Part shown: piece by piece, positions 1-10,480 of the stretch
Position numbering within the stretch: position 1 is the first letter of the stretch
Layout: every line of letters begins with the position of its first letter
DNA from: an uncultured Gammaproteobacteria bacterium
Lineage (GTDB): Bacteria; Pseudomonadota; Gammaproteobacteria; Pseudomonadales; UBA5518
Direction: 5' to 3'
Length of the DNA: 64,000 nt
Assembly: GCA_903928015.1 (NCBI GenBank)
Contig: CAIYPF010000110.1
Span: forward strand, 1-64,000
Translations under genes and position numbers: made by a program
The notes under the pieces: model-generated
Database searches by the model: none
What the model saw: only the letters and a program-made list of their open reading frames with translations
Told to the model about the DNA's origin: nothing

Positions 1-23
1 GTAGGAGCGGGCAATGCCCGCGA
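1..23 (+). repeat. REP-like palindromic repeat unit at the window edge
   Basis: A 23-base unit starting GTAGGAG with the palindromic core GCGGGCAATGCCCGC. The same unit recurs at 34278 and, inverted or with variants, between 37917 and 38189. It lies just downstream of the ybjQ stop codon. It may continue outside the window. Confidence 0.7.
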
Positions 24-35
24 CTCATCCGGCCT

Positions 36-356
36 TTACTCGATGACGACGGCCGTTCCGCTCGCCGAAACCATCAGCATGCCGTTGCTCTGGCCGAGCA
101 CCTCATAGTCGAGATCCACGCCCACGACGGCATTCGCGCCTGCCTCGGCGGCACGCGACTCGAGCTCCTTGAGGGCGATCTCCCGCGCGCGTTGCAGCTC
201 GCGCTCGTAGCTCGCCGAGCGGCCACCCACGATGTCCCTCAGTCCTGCGAACAGGTCCTTGAAGATGTTGGCGCCCAGGATGGCCTCGCCACACACCACC
301 CCGCAGTAGCGGGTGATCCGGCGACCCTCTACCGAAGGAGTGGTGGTGATCAGCAT
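36..356 (-). CDS. ybjQ: YbjQ family (UPF0145) heavy-metal-binding-like protein
   Basis: A 106-residue protein of the YbjQ/UPF0145 family, matching the family's usual length of about 107. Seen: an N-terminal [12 protein letters not shown] strand, the [18 protein letters not shown] segment and the C-terminal [16 protein letters not shown] signature. The family forms small oligomeric beta-rich proteins of unsettled function, sometimes called heavy-metal-binding domain proteins; no function is claimed here. The start at 356 is chosen over an upstream ATG at 410 because the extra residues are low-complexity and overlap pckA, while the family begins at MLITTT. It begins 4 bases after the pckA stop on the same strand, so it is probably co-transcribed. 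Confidence 0.85.
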   Translation of the reverse strand: MLITTTPSVEGRRITRYCGVVCGEAILGANIFKDLFAGLRDIVGGRSASYERELQRAREIALKELESRAAEAGANAVVGVDLDYEVLGQSNGMLMVSASGTAVVIE

Positions 357-360
357 GGCC

Positions 361-1932
<1,572 letters not shown>

Positions 1933-2054
1933 CGTGTGTCCTGTCTGGCCGAGTGAGGGATGGCCGTGCCGGAAAATATGCCGACGCGAGCCGTGGGGGG
2001 GCCGATTATGGCAAAAAGCCCTGCCGTGGTGAACGCCTTGGCCCGTGCCGTCTT

Positions 2055-2921
2055 TCAGTGCCGCGTGCTGCCAGCCCCGGGCGGCCCGAACAGGGCGTCC
2101 AGCGCGGGGCCATCGAAGCGGTATTCCTGCTGGCAGAACTCGCACTGCACCTTTATCTGGCCCTGCTCCGACAGCACGTCCCTGGACTCCGCCTCGCCTA
2201 TCGACTCCAGCGTGGCCGCGGCGCGCTCCCGCGAGCAGCGGCAGCCGAAGGCAAGCGGCACGGCAGGCTGCAGGCGCACTTCCTCCTGGTGGAAGAGCTT
2301 CCAGAGCAAATTCTCGAAATCGTCCGCGAGCAGCTCATCGGCTCTCACTGTTGCCGAGAGTTGCTGCAGGTGTTCCCAATGCGGATCGTCGGCGCGTCCG
2401 CCGGGGAGCACCTGCAGCATCAGGCCTGCGGCGCGCACGCCATCGCTCGCGAGCCGGACCAGGGTAGGCAACTGCTCGGACTGCTCGAAGTAAGCCTCTA
2501 TGCAGCCGTCCAGACCCGACTGCTCGAGCGGTACGATGCCCTGATAACGCTGCCCCTGCTCGGGCGTGATGGTGATGGCCAGGGTGCCGCCGTCGAGCAT
2601 GGCCCCGAATCCCGTGGCGTGAGCCCCATCTGCAACCCTCGCGTAGCCGCGCAGGCGCTGGTCGTGTCCGCATTCGGCGAAGAGCAACTGCACGCTGCCT
2701 TTGCTGCGGGCCTGCAGGCTGAGCGCCCCCGCGAATTTCAGCGTCGCGGCCAGCAAGGCACTCGCGGCGAGGGCCTCCCCCAGCAAGCCCGCGGCCGGGG
2801 CGGGGTAGTGGTGCTGCCCGAGCACGTCGGCCAGAGCGCTCTCGAGCCGGACGATCCCGCCACGCACGGGCACCTCGCCGAAATCGAAGCGCAGCAGGCT
2901 GTCTCCATCTCCCGAGCTCAT
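2055..2921 (-). CDS. hslO: Redox-regulated molecular chaperone Hsp33
   Basis: Cytosolic holdase that is activated by oxidation and unfolding and protects proteins during bleach or peroxide stress. It is 288 residues (E. coli 292). The C-terminal zinc switch is intact: Cys227 and Cys229 as a CxC pair and Cys260 and Cys263 as a CxxC pair, in GCRCSRER and [12 protein letters not shown]. The start codon overlaps the hslR stop as ATGA, so the two are translationally coupled. The gene order yrfG-hslR-hslO is the classic gammaproteobacterial operon. Confidence 0.97.
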   Translation of the reverse strand: MSSGDGDSLLRFDFGEVPVRGGIVRLESALADVLGQHHYPAPAAGLLGEALAASALLAATLKFAGALSLQARSKGSVQLLFAECGHDQRLRGYARVADGAHATGFGAMLDGGTLAITITPEQGQRYQGIVPLEQSGLDGCIEAYFEQSEQLPTLVRLASDGVRAAGLMLQVLPGGRADDPHWEHLQQLSATVRADELLADDFENLLWKLFHQEEVRLQPAVPLAFGCRCSRERAAATLESIGEAESRDVLSEQGQIKVQCEFCQQEYRFDGPALDALFGPPGAGSTRH

Positions 2922-3307
2922 TCTCCGGCCTCCTGTTCGAAACGGTGTATGAGTCGCCGATCGCGTTTGTCTGGTCGCGTGGCGGGCGGCTGGAACCCCG
3001 CGCGTGCCATTCGTCTTGCCGCCGACTCTGCCTCGCGCGCCGCGATGCTGGCTTCGGTTTCCCTGTAAAGGAGGGCTGCTTCGGCGGCGCCGCGCCGCTC
3101 GCCCGAGAGGCCGGTGACGATAACGGTTTTCTCGTCGAAGCCCTGCCGCACCCGGACCTCGGCGCCGATATCGACGTCCTTCGAAACCTTGGGTCGCGCG
3201 CCCTCGTACCAGACCTTGCCGCCTTCTATGGCCTCCCGCGCGAGGCCGCGTGTGCGGAAGAAGCGCGCCGCCCAGAGCCATTTGTCCATGCGTACGCGCT
3301 CAGGCAT
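2918..3307 (-). CDS. hslR: Ribosome-associated heat-shock protein Hsp15 (S4 domain)
   Basis: 129 residues with an N-terminal S4 RNA-binding domain (RMDKWLWAARFFRTRGLA, then GGKVWYEG...KVSKDVDIG), the hallmark of Hsp15. The family binds stalled 50S subunits carrying nascent peptidyl-tRNA after heat stress. The C-terminal third is basic and alpha-helical, as in E. coli HslR (133 residues). It overlaps the yrfG stop by 8 bases and shares ATGA with hslO downstream, giving a tight three-gene operon. Confidence 0.95.
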   Translation of the reverse strand: MPERVRMDKWLWAARFFRTRGLAREAIEGGKVWYEGARPKVSKDVDIGAEVRVRQGFDEKTVIVTGLSGERRGAAEAALLYRETEASIAAREAESAARRMARAGFQPPATRPDKRDRRLIHRFEQEAGE

Positions 3308-3971
3308 CGATGCGCTCCAGCCCGGGCATGATTTCGTCGAAGTGGAGTATGGCGGGGAAGCCCTCCACGGTGCGTGGCTCGCGCGCGCTGTCGGGCTGCA
3401 GCAGGCAGAGGAGCCAGCGGATCCCGTAGCGGCGCGCGGATTCCAGCACGGCGATGCTGTCGTCGATGAACAGCGTGCGCGACGGGTCGAAAGGCTCTAC
3501 TGCGCGCAGCGCATCCCAGAACCCGGAGTGTTCCTTCGCCATGCCGAAGTCGTGCGAAGAGACGATGGCGTCGAACCAGCGCTCGAGCCCTGTGTGCTTC
3601 ATCTTGAGATCGAGGCTCTTGCGATGCGCATTGGTCACCAGCAGCACACGCCGGGGACCGGCGTGCAGGCGGGCAAGGAAGTCCTCGACGTGCGGGCGGA
3701 TGCGGATCAGGTGCTGGAGCTCGTCTTTCAACGCGGCCACATCGAGGCGCAACTCGCGGGACCAGTAATCGACGCAGTACCAGTTGAGCGTGCCCTGCTC
3801 CTGCCGGAATCGCTCGATCATGCGGTGTCTCGCCTCGGCGTGGTCCTCGCCGTGGATCTCGGCATAGCGGCGCGGCAGGTGCTCCAGCCAGAAGTGGTTG
3901 TCGAAGTGCAGGTCGAGCAGCGTGCCGTCCATGTCGAGGAGCACGGTGTCGATGTCGTTCCAGTTCACCAT
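3300..3971 (-). CDS. yrfG: GMP/IMP nucleotidase, HAD superfamily (YrfG)
   Basis: A 223-residue HAD-family phosphatase (E. coli YrfG is 222). Motif I is LLDMDGTLLDLHFDN near the N-terminus; motif II is the VTNAH segment and motif IV is TLFIDDS. Known family members dephosphorylate purine 5'-nucleotides, mainly GMP and IMP. The start at 3971 (MVNWNDID) puts the strand leading to motif I at the normal place; a longer reading from 4034 adds unlikely arginine-rich residues. First gene of the hslR-hslO operon, with which it overlaps. Confidence 0.9.
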   Translation of the reverse strand: MVNWNDIDTVLLDMDGTLLDLHFDNHFWLEHLPRRYAEIHGEDHAEARHRMIERFRQEQGTLNWYCVDYWSRELRLDVAALKDELQHLIRIRPHVEDFLARLHAGPRRVLLVTNAHRKSLDLKMKHTGLERWFDAIVSSHDFGMAKEHSGFWDALRAVEPFDPSRTLFIDDSIAVLESARRYGIRWLLCLLQPDSAREPRTVEGFPAILHFDEIMPGLERIDA

Positions 3972-4094
3972 GAAGTGGCGGGTCTCCCTGCGGCCCTGCC
4001 GGCGAGCGCCGAAGGCCGGCCAGTCTACGGGCATTCGTCTGGCGCGTCAGGCGCGGCCCGGCGCGTATAGTCTGCCTTTTACGCGGAGCTACCC

Positions 4095-4655
4095 ATGAGC
4101 GATCAGCGCAAGCCCGAGGTTCTTTCGTCGCGCTGGGTCGCGCACTCGCGGCTCTTCCATGTAGAGGAGCAGAGTCTCCGCTTTTCCAATGGTGTGGAGC
4201 GCACCTACGAGCGTCTGAACCCCGGCCATCACGGCGCGGTGATGGTGGTGGCAGTGGATAGCGGTGGCCGCATGGCGCTGGTGCGCGAGTACGGCGCGGG
4301 CATCGGTGACTACTACCTGTCGTTCCCCAAGGGCGCGCTGCAGCCCGAGGAGAGCGTGCTCGATGCCGGCAACCGGGAACTGATGGAAGAGGCGGGTGTC
4401 GGCGCGCACCGGCTGGAGGTGCTTGCGGAGCTCGCGCTCTCGCCGTCCTACATGGGCAATCGCATGACGCTGGTGCTGGCGCAGGAGCTTTTCGAGAAGA
4501 CTCTACCCGGGGACGAGCCCGAACCCCTGATTGTTTCCTGGCATGCGTTCGAGGAGTTGCTCGAACTGCAGGCTGCGGGCCGGCTGCCCGAGGGCTACGC
4601 GGTGGCGGCGATGTTCCTGGCGCGTGAACGTCTGTCGGGAGCGCGGGCACCGTGA
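4095..4655 (+). CDS. nudE: ADP compounds hydrolase, Nudix family (NudE)
   Basis: 186-residue Nudix hydrolase. The Nudix box fits GX5EX7REUXEEXGU exactly, from GALQPEES through RELMEEAGV. NudE hydrolyses ADP-ribose, Ap3A and NADH-type dinucleotides in the cytosol. It is divergent from yrfG, the usual arrangement in gammaproteobacteria, and its stop overlaps the GTG start of cysQ by 4 bases, so the pair is an operon. Both products act on adenosine phosphate by-products. Confidence 0.94.
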   Translation: MSDQRKPEVLSSRWVAHSRLFHVEEQSLRFSNGVERTYERLNPGHHGAVMVVAVDSGGRMALVREYGAGIGDYYLSFPKGALQPEESVLDAGNRELMEEAGVGAHRLEVLAELALSPSYMGNRMTLVLAQELFEKTLPGDEPEPLIVSWHAFEELLELQAAGRLPEGYAVAAMFLARERLSGARAP

Positions 4656-5461
4656 GGGGCGGCTTTCCTGCGTACTGGCCCGCTGCTGTACGCGAGGCCT
4701 GCGCAGAGGCCGGCCGCGCGATCCTCGCCGTGCGCTCTGACGCGGTGGGTGCTGGCGTGGAGCGCAAGGCCGATGGCAGCCCCGTGAGCCGTGCTGATCG
4801 CGCGGCGTCCGACATTCTCCGCGACCGCCTTTGCGCGCTGTCCCCGTCGCTGCCCGTTGTCTGCGAGGAAGGCTCGCACGACCCGGGCCTTTCCGCGCGA
4901 TTCTGGGTAGTGGACCCCCTGGACGGCACGCGGGAGTTCGTGCGCGGCAGCGATGTCTTCACCGTCAACGTGGCGCTGGTGGACGAGGGCAGGCCCGTTT
5001 TCGGCGCGATCCACCTGCCGGTGAGCGGGCAGTGCTGGTGGGGCGGCGTGGGCCTGGGCGCCTGGCGTGACGAGGAGCCCATCCACGGCGCGCGGCGCAC
5101 CGACGAGCTGCCACGCATCATCTCGAGCCCTGCCGAGCGGGCAGCGAATGCCCGGGGTTTTCTGGCGCTGCTCCTGCGGCACTTTCCCGATGCCGAGCTC
5201 TCGCAGTTGCCCGGCGCGCTCAAGTTCTGCCGAGTTGCCGAGGGCCTTGCCGATGCGTATCCGCGTGTCACGCCGAGCGCCGCCTGGGATATCGCCGCGG
5301 GGCATGCCTTGGTGGAGGCCGCGGGCGGTACGGTGCTTGGAGAGGATGGCCGGGATCTCCGCTACCGGATGGCGCCCGGCTGGCCGGTGCCGGGCTTTCT
5401 GGCCGTCGGGGATGCGGGAGCGCAGTGGTTGGGGGAAGTGGTCTCGCGGGCTTCCCGTTAG
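4652..5461 (+). CDS. cysQ: 3'(2'),5'-bisphosphate nucleotidase
   Basis: 269-residue member of the lithium-sensitive FIG/IMPase phosphatase family. It removes the 3'-phosphate from PAP and PAPS, recycling the by-product of sulfate assimilation. Metal-site residues are visible: the EE pair near residues 72-73, DPLDGTRE at about 88-95, and the C-terminal WDIAAGHALVEAAGG. Translation starts at GTG 4652, overlapping the nudE stop (GTGA). Pairing with nudE is conserved in gammaproteobacteria. Confidence 0.93.
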   Translation: MRGGFPAYWPAAVREACAEAGRAILAVRSDAVGAGVERKADGSPVSRADRAASDILRDRLCALSPSLPVVCEEGSHDPGLSARFWVVDPLDGTREFVRGSDVFTVNVALVDEGRPVFGAIHLPVSGQCWWGGVGLGAWRDEEPIHGARRTDELPRIISSPAERAANARGFLALLLRHFPDAELSQLPGALKFCRVAEGLADAYPRVTPSAAWDIAAGHALVEAAGGTVLGEDGRDLRYRMAPGWPVPGFLAVGDAGAQWLGEVVSRASR

Positions 5462-5509
5462 CGCGCATCGTATTAAGATCGCCTCGATCCCATACCAATA
5501 AGGAGCGGA

Positions 5510-5941
5510 ATGCGAATGGACCGACTGAGCTTGCCGATGGACCTTCTGGGGCGTGTCCTGCTCGGACTCTACTTCCTGGTGCCCGGAGTCATGAAAATAA
5601 CGGGCTTTTCCGGCATGCAGGCCTACATGGCCCAGCATGGTGTGCCGCTGGTGACGCCGCTCCTGCTGCTGACCATCGTGCTGCAGGTCGGTGGCGGGCT
5701 GGCGCTCATTGCTGGCTGGCAGACCAGACTTGCGGCCTTCCTGCTCGCCGGTCTGGTGCTGCTGATCTGCGTCTTCATGCACGACTTCTGGAACCAGTAC
5801 GAGGGCGGCAGTCAGGCGCATGAGCTGCAGAACTTCATCAAGAACCTCGGCATCTTCGCCGGCTTGCTGATTCTTGCGGCGCGTGGCGCCCCGCGCGCAT
5901 CGGTCGATGCCCGCCGCAGCCCACCCTGCGCCCCCTCATGA
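5510..5941 (+). CDS. DoxX family inner-membrane protein
   Basis: 143 residues with four predicted membrane helices, including the GRVLLGLYFLVPGVMKI start and the HDFWN motif after helix three, both typical of the DoxX family. A clear ribosome-binding site AAGGAG lies about 6 bases before the ATG. Family members are small integral membrane proteins with varied or unknown roles (thiosulfate or sulfide-related quinone reductases, oxidative-stress complexes); no specific substrate can be inferred here. Confidence 0.85.
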   Translation: MRMDRLSLPMDLLGRVLLGLYFLVPGVMKITGFSGMQAYMAQHGVPLVTPLLLLTIVLQVGGGLALIAGWQTRLAAFLLAGLVLLICVFMHDFWNQYEGGSQAHELQNFIKNLGIFAGLLILAARGAPRASVDARRSPPCAPS

Positions 5942-6041
5942 CAGGAGAGTCAACCGAAGGCACTGACTGTTGCGGTGGATTCGGGCGCGGAGGGGCCCTA
6001 TCCTTCGCCGGATCCGAAACCACTTCTTACGGAAGAACACC

Positions 6042-6284
6042 ATGAAATCATCCATCAAGGCCGCCGCGATTCTGCTGGCACTCGGCTCGGCGTCCGTGAT
6101 CGCCGCAGACGCAGCCGAAATCGAGAGCCGCTTCAAGGCGGCCGACAAGGACGGCGACGGCAAACTCACGCTCGAGGAAGCCAAGGCCGGCATGCCGCGC
6201 GTAGCGCGCGGCTTCGACAAGATCGATACCGACAAGAAAGGCTACATCACCCTCGACGAGATCAAGGCCAAGGCGCCGCGCTGA
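6042..6284 (+). CDS. Exported EF-hand calcium-binding protein, 80 residues
   Basis: Small protein with a signal peptide (MKSSIKAAAILLALGSASVIAADA) followed by two EF-hand loops. The first, DKDGDGKLTLEE, is a canonical 12-residue calcium loop; the second, DTDKKGYITLDE, is also well formed. The start at 6042 is chosen because it gives the signal peptide directly. Likely a periplasmic calcium-binding protein; its partner is unknown. Confidence 0.85.
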   Translation: MKSSIKAAAILLALGSASVIAADAAEIESRFKAADKDGDGKLTLEEAKAGMPRVARGFDKIDTDKKGYITLDEIKAKAPR

Positions 6285-6302
6285 GCAGCGAAGCCCCATC
6301 GA

Positions 6303-6318
6303 CCCGCCGTCTGGCGGG
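6303..6318 (+). terminator. Possible stem-loop after the EF-hand gene
   Basis: Perfect 6-bp GC stem CCCGCC/GGCGGG with a GTCT loop, 18 bases after the EF-hand stop. There is no T-run after it, so it may only be a transcript end-stabilising hairpin. Confidence 0.35.
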
Positions 6319-6424
6319 CCTATGCGGCTCTTGCCGCGCTCGCCTGCACCTGGCGGCGTTTGGCTCGCCGCCCCTCGCGCGGTGACAATCGCGCCTGTAA
6401 TTCGCGTGAACAGGTGAACTCAGG

Positions 6425-6859
6425 ATGCTCGACTTCATTCCGGACTCGCAGCGCTTGTCCGAAATCTTCTCCAACGCCATCGCCCCCACGTTTTTCCTCG
6501 GTGCGGTTGCTGCGTTCGTATCGCTGATGGACCTGCGGTTCGTGAACGTGATGGAGCGCGTTCGCGTCCTGAACGCGATTACCGAGGAAGACCACACAAG
6601 ATCCCATCTCAAGGCCGACCTCGGGCGCTTGAGGCAACGCGCAGGATTGCTGAGCAGCGGCATCCTCGCAGCGCTGCGCGGTGGCATTTGCGCCACCCTT
6701 CTTCTTGCCCTGATGTTTGCGTCCGGGTTCCTGGGAATACGGCATGTCTTCGGCGCGGGGTTGCTGTTCGTTGTCGCAACGGCATTTCTGGGCTATGCGT
6801 TGGTTCGATTCGCTCAGGAAGCCCAAATCAGCCTGAACGAGCATGACGAGTACCTTTGA
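6425..6859 (+). CDS. DUF2721 family membrane protein
   Basis: 144 residues matching the DUF2721 layout: a first helix (NAIAPTFFLGAVAAFVSLM), a cytoplasmic segment with an RVRVLN motif typical of the family, then two closely spaced hydrophobic helices (GGICATLLLALMFASGF and FGAGLLFVVATAFLG) and a short charged tail. The function of the family is not known. Confidence 0.8.
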   Translation: MLDFIPDSQRLSEIFSNAIAPTFFLGAVAAFVSLMDLRFVNVMERVRVLNAITEEDHTRSHLKADLGRLRQRAGLLSSGILAALRGGICATLLLALMFASGFLGIRHVFGAGLLFVVATAFLGYALVRFAQEAQISLNEHDEYL

Positions 6860-6931
6860 GCAGTCTCTGATTCTTTAACCCTGCGCGGTAGCCCGGCGTC
6901 TTGGGTCCGGGTTTTGCGCGGAGCCAAGCAC

Positions 6932-7645
6932 ATGATTGATTTCAGCGGCAGGACGGCGGTGGTGAGTGGCGCTAGCGGCATGGCTCGCTCGACATCCTCG
7001 TGAACAACGTGGGCGATTTCCTCGGCGTGATGAACGGTTTCGAGGACGGCACCGAGGCCGAGTGGGACGCGCTCTACGCCGTGAACCTCCGTCATGTCTT
7101 CCTTGCCACGCGCGCTGCGTTGCCGCTGCTGGGCACGGGCCGCCGGGCGGCAGCATCATCAACGTGTCCACGATCGAGGCCTTCCGCGGCATCCCGATGT
7201 GCCCCGAGGGAATCCGCGTTAACGCGATCGCGCCTGAAACCACCGAGACCGAGCAAACGACACCGCCGGCGGTCTTCACCTGCGCCCGCGCGACCTCGCG
7301 CGCTTCGCGCTCCTGTACCTGCGGGGCGGGGAGTGGAACGGGCGGCAAGTCATACCCGCGCAGTGGGTGGCGCGCTCGCTCGAGGCGCACGTGCCCGATA
7401 CCTCGCCCGCCGATCCCGCGGACAGCACGGGCTACGGCTACCAGTGGTGGATCTTCGGGCACGGTGGCGCCGGCAAGCCGCGGATGGTGGGTACCTGGGG
7501 CTGGGGCGGGCAATTCGCCTTGCTGGTGCCGGACCTGGACCTGATCGCCGTGTTCACCGGCTGGAATACCTACGACGATCAGCACGACATCGATGTGGTG
7601 CGCGCCTTTTACCAGCGCGTCGTGCTGCCGGCGGCCCGGACGTGA
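6932..7645 (+). pseudogene. Chimeric pseudogene: decayed SDR copy fused to a serine-hydrolase C-terminus
   Basis: The first part (6932 to about 7254) is a near-identical but degraded copy of the SDR gene at 10957-11796. It keeps the start MIDFSGRTAVVSG, then loses about 194 bases (equivalent of 10998-11191), loses one C near 7142 (frameshift), and loses about 65 bases near 7204 between two CCCG-type microrepeats. At about 7254 homology to the SDR ends and a different frame opens, encoding NDTAGGLHLRPRDLARF then GYGYQWW and TWGWGGQF. That is the C-terminal part (about 130 residues) of a class C beta-lactamase-like serine hydrolase; its N-terminal catalytic SxxK half is absent. The stop is 6 bases before the next gene. 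Confidence 0.85.
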
Positions 7646-7651
7646 GGTGAT

Positions 7652-8557
7652 ATGCCCCATCCGCTGCGCCTGCTCGCCGACCACGCTACCGCACGTATCC
7701 GTGCGTGGGTGCTCGGTGTGTTCCCTCGCGGGCGAAGCGGCATCGATTACGACGCGCCTGCGGGCGATCCGGGGCTCTTCGGCCCCGGGAGCGTTACGTG
7801 GCGCATCCATGCGGATTTCCCCGGGATGCTCGCAGGCGGGCTGTGCGCGCTCATGCTGCAGACGCTGCACCCGCGCGCACTCGCCGGTGTCTGGGATCAC
7901 TCGAATTTCCGCGAGGATCTGATGGGGCGGCTGCGGCGCACCACGGATTTCGTGGCCGGCACCACCTACGCGCCCCTCGCCGAGGCCGAGCGGCTGATCG
8001 CGCGCGTGCGGGGGATCCATGCGAAGGTGGCTGGCGCCACGGCCGATGGCGTTCCCTATCGCGCCGACGAACCGGATCTGCTCACCTGGGTGCACGTCAC
8101 CGAGAGCTACGCCTTCCTGCAGGGTTACCGCCGCTATTGCCGCGAGGTGCCCGCATCGGTAGCGGACACCTACTTCGACGAAGTCGCACGTGTGGCGCTC
8201 GCGCTCGGTGCGCGGGACGTACCGCGGAGCGAACGAGCGGTGCGGACCTACTTCGCGGCCCAGCGACCGCAGCTCCGCTACGACGCACGTTCCCGCGAGG
8301 TGCTCGACGTGCTGGCGCACATGCGGCTCCCCGTGCCCATGGCGGGGCTTTCGCGGGATGTCTTTCTGGGTGCAGGCGCTGCCCTGCTGCCGGACTGGGC
8401 GGCCACGATGCTCCGGCGTACCTCGGCGCAGTCGCTCCATGCGCAGGTCTCGGCCCGCGCGCTGGCAGCGATCGCGCCGCTGTTCCGCGCGGCATTGACC
8501 GATGGCATCGCAGGGCGTGCGCGTGCGCGGGTCTCGCGGCCGCACGCGCGGCCATGA
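7652..8557 (+). CDS. MpaB-like oxygenase (DUF2236 family)
   Basis: 301 residues of the DUF2236/oxygenase MpaB family (related to latex-clearing protein Lcp). Seen: the HPRALAGVWDHSNFREDL block followed by RLRRTTDFVAGTTY, the heme-region RVRGIHAKVAGAT, and VHVTESYAFLQGYRRY. Family members are typically heme-containing oxygenases or of unknown substrate. It directly follows the pseudogene and precedes a secreted DUF3604 gene on the same strand. The C-terminal tail (RARARVSRPHARP) is arginine-rich and poorly conserved-looking. Confidence 0.82.
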   Translation: MPHPLRLLADHATARIRAWVLGVFPRGRSGIDYDAPAGDPGLFGPGSVTWRIHADFPGMLAGGLCALMLQTLHPRALAGVWDHSNFREDLMGRLRRTTDFVAGTTYAPLAEAERLIARVRGIHAKVAGATADGVPYRADEPDLLTWVHVTESYAFLQGYRRYCREVPASVADTYFDEVARVALALGARDVPRSERAVRTYFAAQRPQLRYDARSREVLDVLAHMRLPVPMAGLSRDVFLGAGAALLPDWAATMLRRTSAQSLHAQVSARALAAIAPLFRAALTDGIAGRARARVSRPHARP

Positions 8558-8633
8558 GCAGTTGCCACCGATCGCTCGTTCACGGGGCGCTCTGGCATCA
8601 TGCCGGCTCGGCCTGCACCACGAGCGCCCTGAC

Positions 8634-10409
8634 ATGAACGTGCCACGCTTTTTGTCGCTTTTGCTCGTGATTTCCCTGATTCAGGCGGTTCCCCGAGCGA
8701 TCGCAGCGCCTTCGCCCGGCGGTGCGGGGCAGCGGGCAAACCCCGAAGACACCCGCGCCTTTTTCGGTGAACTCCACCTCCACACCTCTTACTCCTTCGA
8801 TGCCTTCGGCTTCAGCCCCTCGCGCATCGACCCGGACGCCGCCTACCGTTTCGCGCGCGGCGAGACGGTGAATTACCTCGGCAAGCCCGCGCAGCGCCAT
8901 GCGCCGCTCGACTTCATGGCCGTGACGGACCACGCGGAATACATGGGTTTCCTGAATGCCACGGAAGAGCCCGGCAGCACGCTCGCGCAGTCGGCCTTCG
9001 GGCGCGAGTATCTGGAGCTCAAGAAAACGCTGCCGCCGGGCGCACTCACACGGCAGGTGCTGAAGAAACTCGCCGAACCCGCACGCATGAAAGAGTTGGG
9101 CGCCGACACCGCGATGATTGCCGCCTGGCAGAAAACCATCGATGCCGCGAACGCCAACTACCGGCCCGGTGAGTTCACGACCTTCATCGGCTACGAGTGG
9201 ACCTCCCACCCGGACGATCGCTACAACCTGCACCGCAACGTGATATTCCGCGGCAACACCGCACCGAGGCCCTTCAGCGCCGCGGATTCCCGGCGCCCCG
9301 AGGATCTCTGGCGCTACCTGGACGACGCACGTGCGCACGGTCATGAAGTGCTCGCCATCCCGCACAACGCGAACGCGAGCGAAGGGCACATGTTCGACTG
9401 GAACGATTCCGACGGCCGCCCCATCGATGCCGACTACGCGGCGCGTCGCGCGCGGAACGAACCCCTCGTCGAGATCTATCAGGCCAAGGGCGCCTCGGAG
9501 ACGCATCCGCTTCTCTCGCCGAATGACGAGTTCGCCGATTTCGAGGTCATGGATCGCCTCGTGCCGCGGCTCGACCTGCCCGGAAAGCCGCCGGGCAGCT
9601 ACGCGCGCGAGGCGCTCGGCCGCGGACTCCTGATCGAGCGGCGCACGGGCAAGAACCCCTTCCGTTTCGGCTTTGTCGCGGCAACGGACTTCCACAACGG
9701 CCTCACGACCTCCGCGGAAAACGCCTTCGTGCTGGCGGACGGCTTCGATCCGCGCACGGGCGGGCCTGACCGGGCCACCGCCGCGCGGTATCTGGCGGAA
9801 CCGAGCCCCGCCATGCCCGACCCGAAGATCATGGGCTCGGGCGGCCTCACCGGTGTGTGGGCTACCGAGAACACGCGTGAGGCGCTCTTCGATGCCATGC
9901 AGCGCAGCGAGACTTTCGGTACCTCCGGCACGCGGATCCGCCTGCGGCTGTTTGCCGGGTGGCATTACCCTGCCGATATGCTCGAGGCGCGGGACTGGCC
10001 GGCCCGCGCCTATGCCGGGGGCGTCCCGATGGGCTCTGATCTGCCGCCCGCCCCGGCGTCGGCGGCGCCCGTGTTCATTGTGTGGGCGAGCAAGGCGCCG
10101 GACGGCGCTCCGCTCGAGCACGCGCAGATCATCAAGGTCTGGCTGGACGGCGACACCGCGCGTGAACAGGTCTTCGAGGTACCGCTGCCGCAACCCCGCA
10201 ACGGGGTGAGCGAAATCACCGCGCGCTGGCAGGATCCGGCCTTCGACGCCAGACAGGCTGCGGTCTACTACCTGCGCGTGATCGAAGTGGAGACGCCACG
10301 CTGGACCACGCTGCTCGCCGATCGATTCGGTCTGGAACGTCCGAAGGGCAGCGCGGCGATGCTCCGCGAGCGCGCGTGGTCTTCGCCCATCTGGTACCGG
10401 GCCCCGTGA
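8634..10409 (+). CDS. Secreted DUF3604 protein
   Basis: 591 residues with a signal peptide (MNVPRFLSLLLVISLIQAV...AIAA) and a DUF3604 domain over the rest. Metal-ligand-like motifs resemble the PHP phosphoesterase fold: GELHLHTSYSFDAF at about residues 45-58, TDHAEYMGF, IPHNANASEGHMFDW, and ATDFHNGL. The C-terminal RAWSSPIWYRAP is the family's usual end and is matched by RAWSSPIFL in the second DUF3604 protein at 24397. Predicted periplasmic or secreted metal-dependent hydrolase; the substrate is unknown. The start at 8634 gives the signal peptide; longer upstream readings do not. Confidence 0.85.
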   Translation: MNVPRFLSLLLVISLIQAVPRAIAAPSPGGAGQRANPEDTRAFFGELHLHTSYSFDAFGFSPSRIDPDAAYRFARGETVNYLGKPAQRHAPLDFMAVTDHAEYMGFLNATEEPGSTLAQSAFGREYLELKKTLPPGALTRQVLKKLAEPARMKELGADTAMIAAWQKTIDAANANYRPGEFTTFIGYEWTSHPDDRYNLHRNVIFRGNTAPRPFSAADSRRPEDLWRYLDDARAHGHEVLAIPHNANASEGHMFDWNDSDGRPIDADYAARRARNEPLVEIYQAKGASETHPLLSPNDEFADFEVMDRLVPRLDLPGKPPGSYAREALGRGLLIERRTGKNPFRFGFVAATDFHNGLTTSAENAFVLADGFDPRTGGPDRATAARYLAEPSPAMPDPKIMGSGGLTGVWATENTREALFDAMQRSETFGTSGTRIRLRLFAGWHYPADMLEARDWPARAYAGGVPMGSDLPPAPASAAPVFIVWASKAPDGAPLEHAQIIKVWLDGDTAREQVFEVPLPQPRNGVSEITARWQDPAFDARQAAVYYLRVIEVETPRWTTLLADRFGLERPKGSAAMLRERAWSSPIWYRAP

Positions 10410-10480
10410 CACGACCGGAGGATTGAGGCGATGGTTGCGGATACCTGCGGGCAATCGTCGGCGCTCTCGCGTGCGATTCC

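Noticed and set aside
6890-7650. Insertion sequence or transposon remnant
   Set aside because: No terminal inverted repeats, target-site duplication or transposase fragment was found; the structure is explained by deletions and a junction between two genes.
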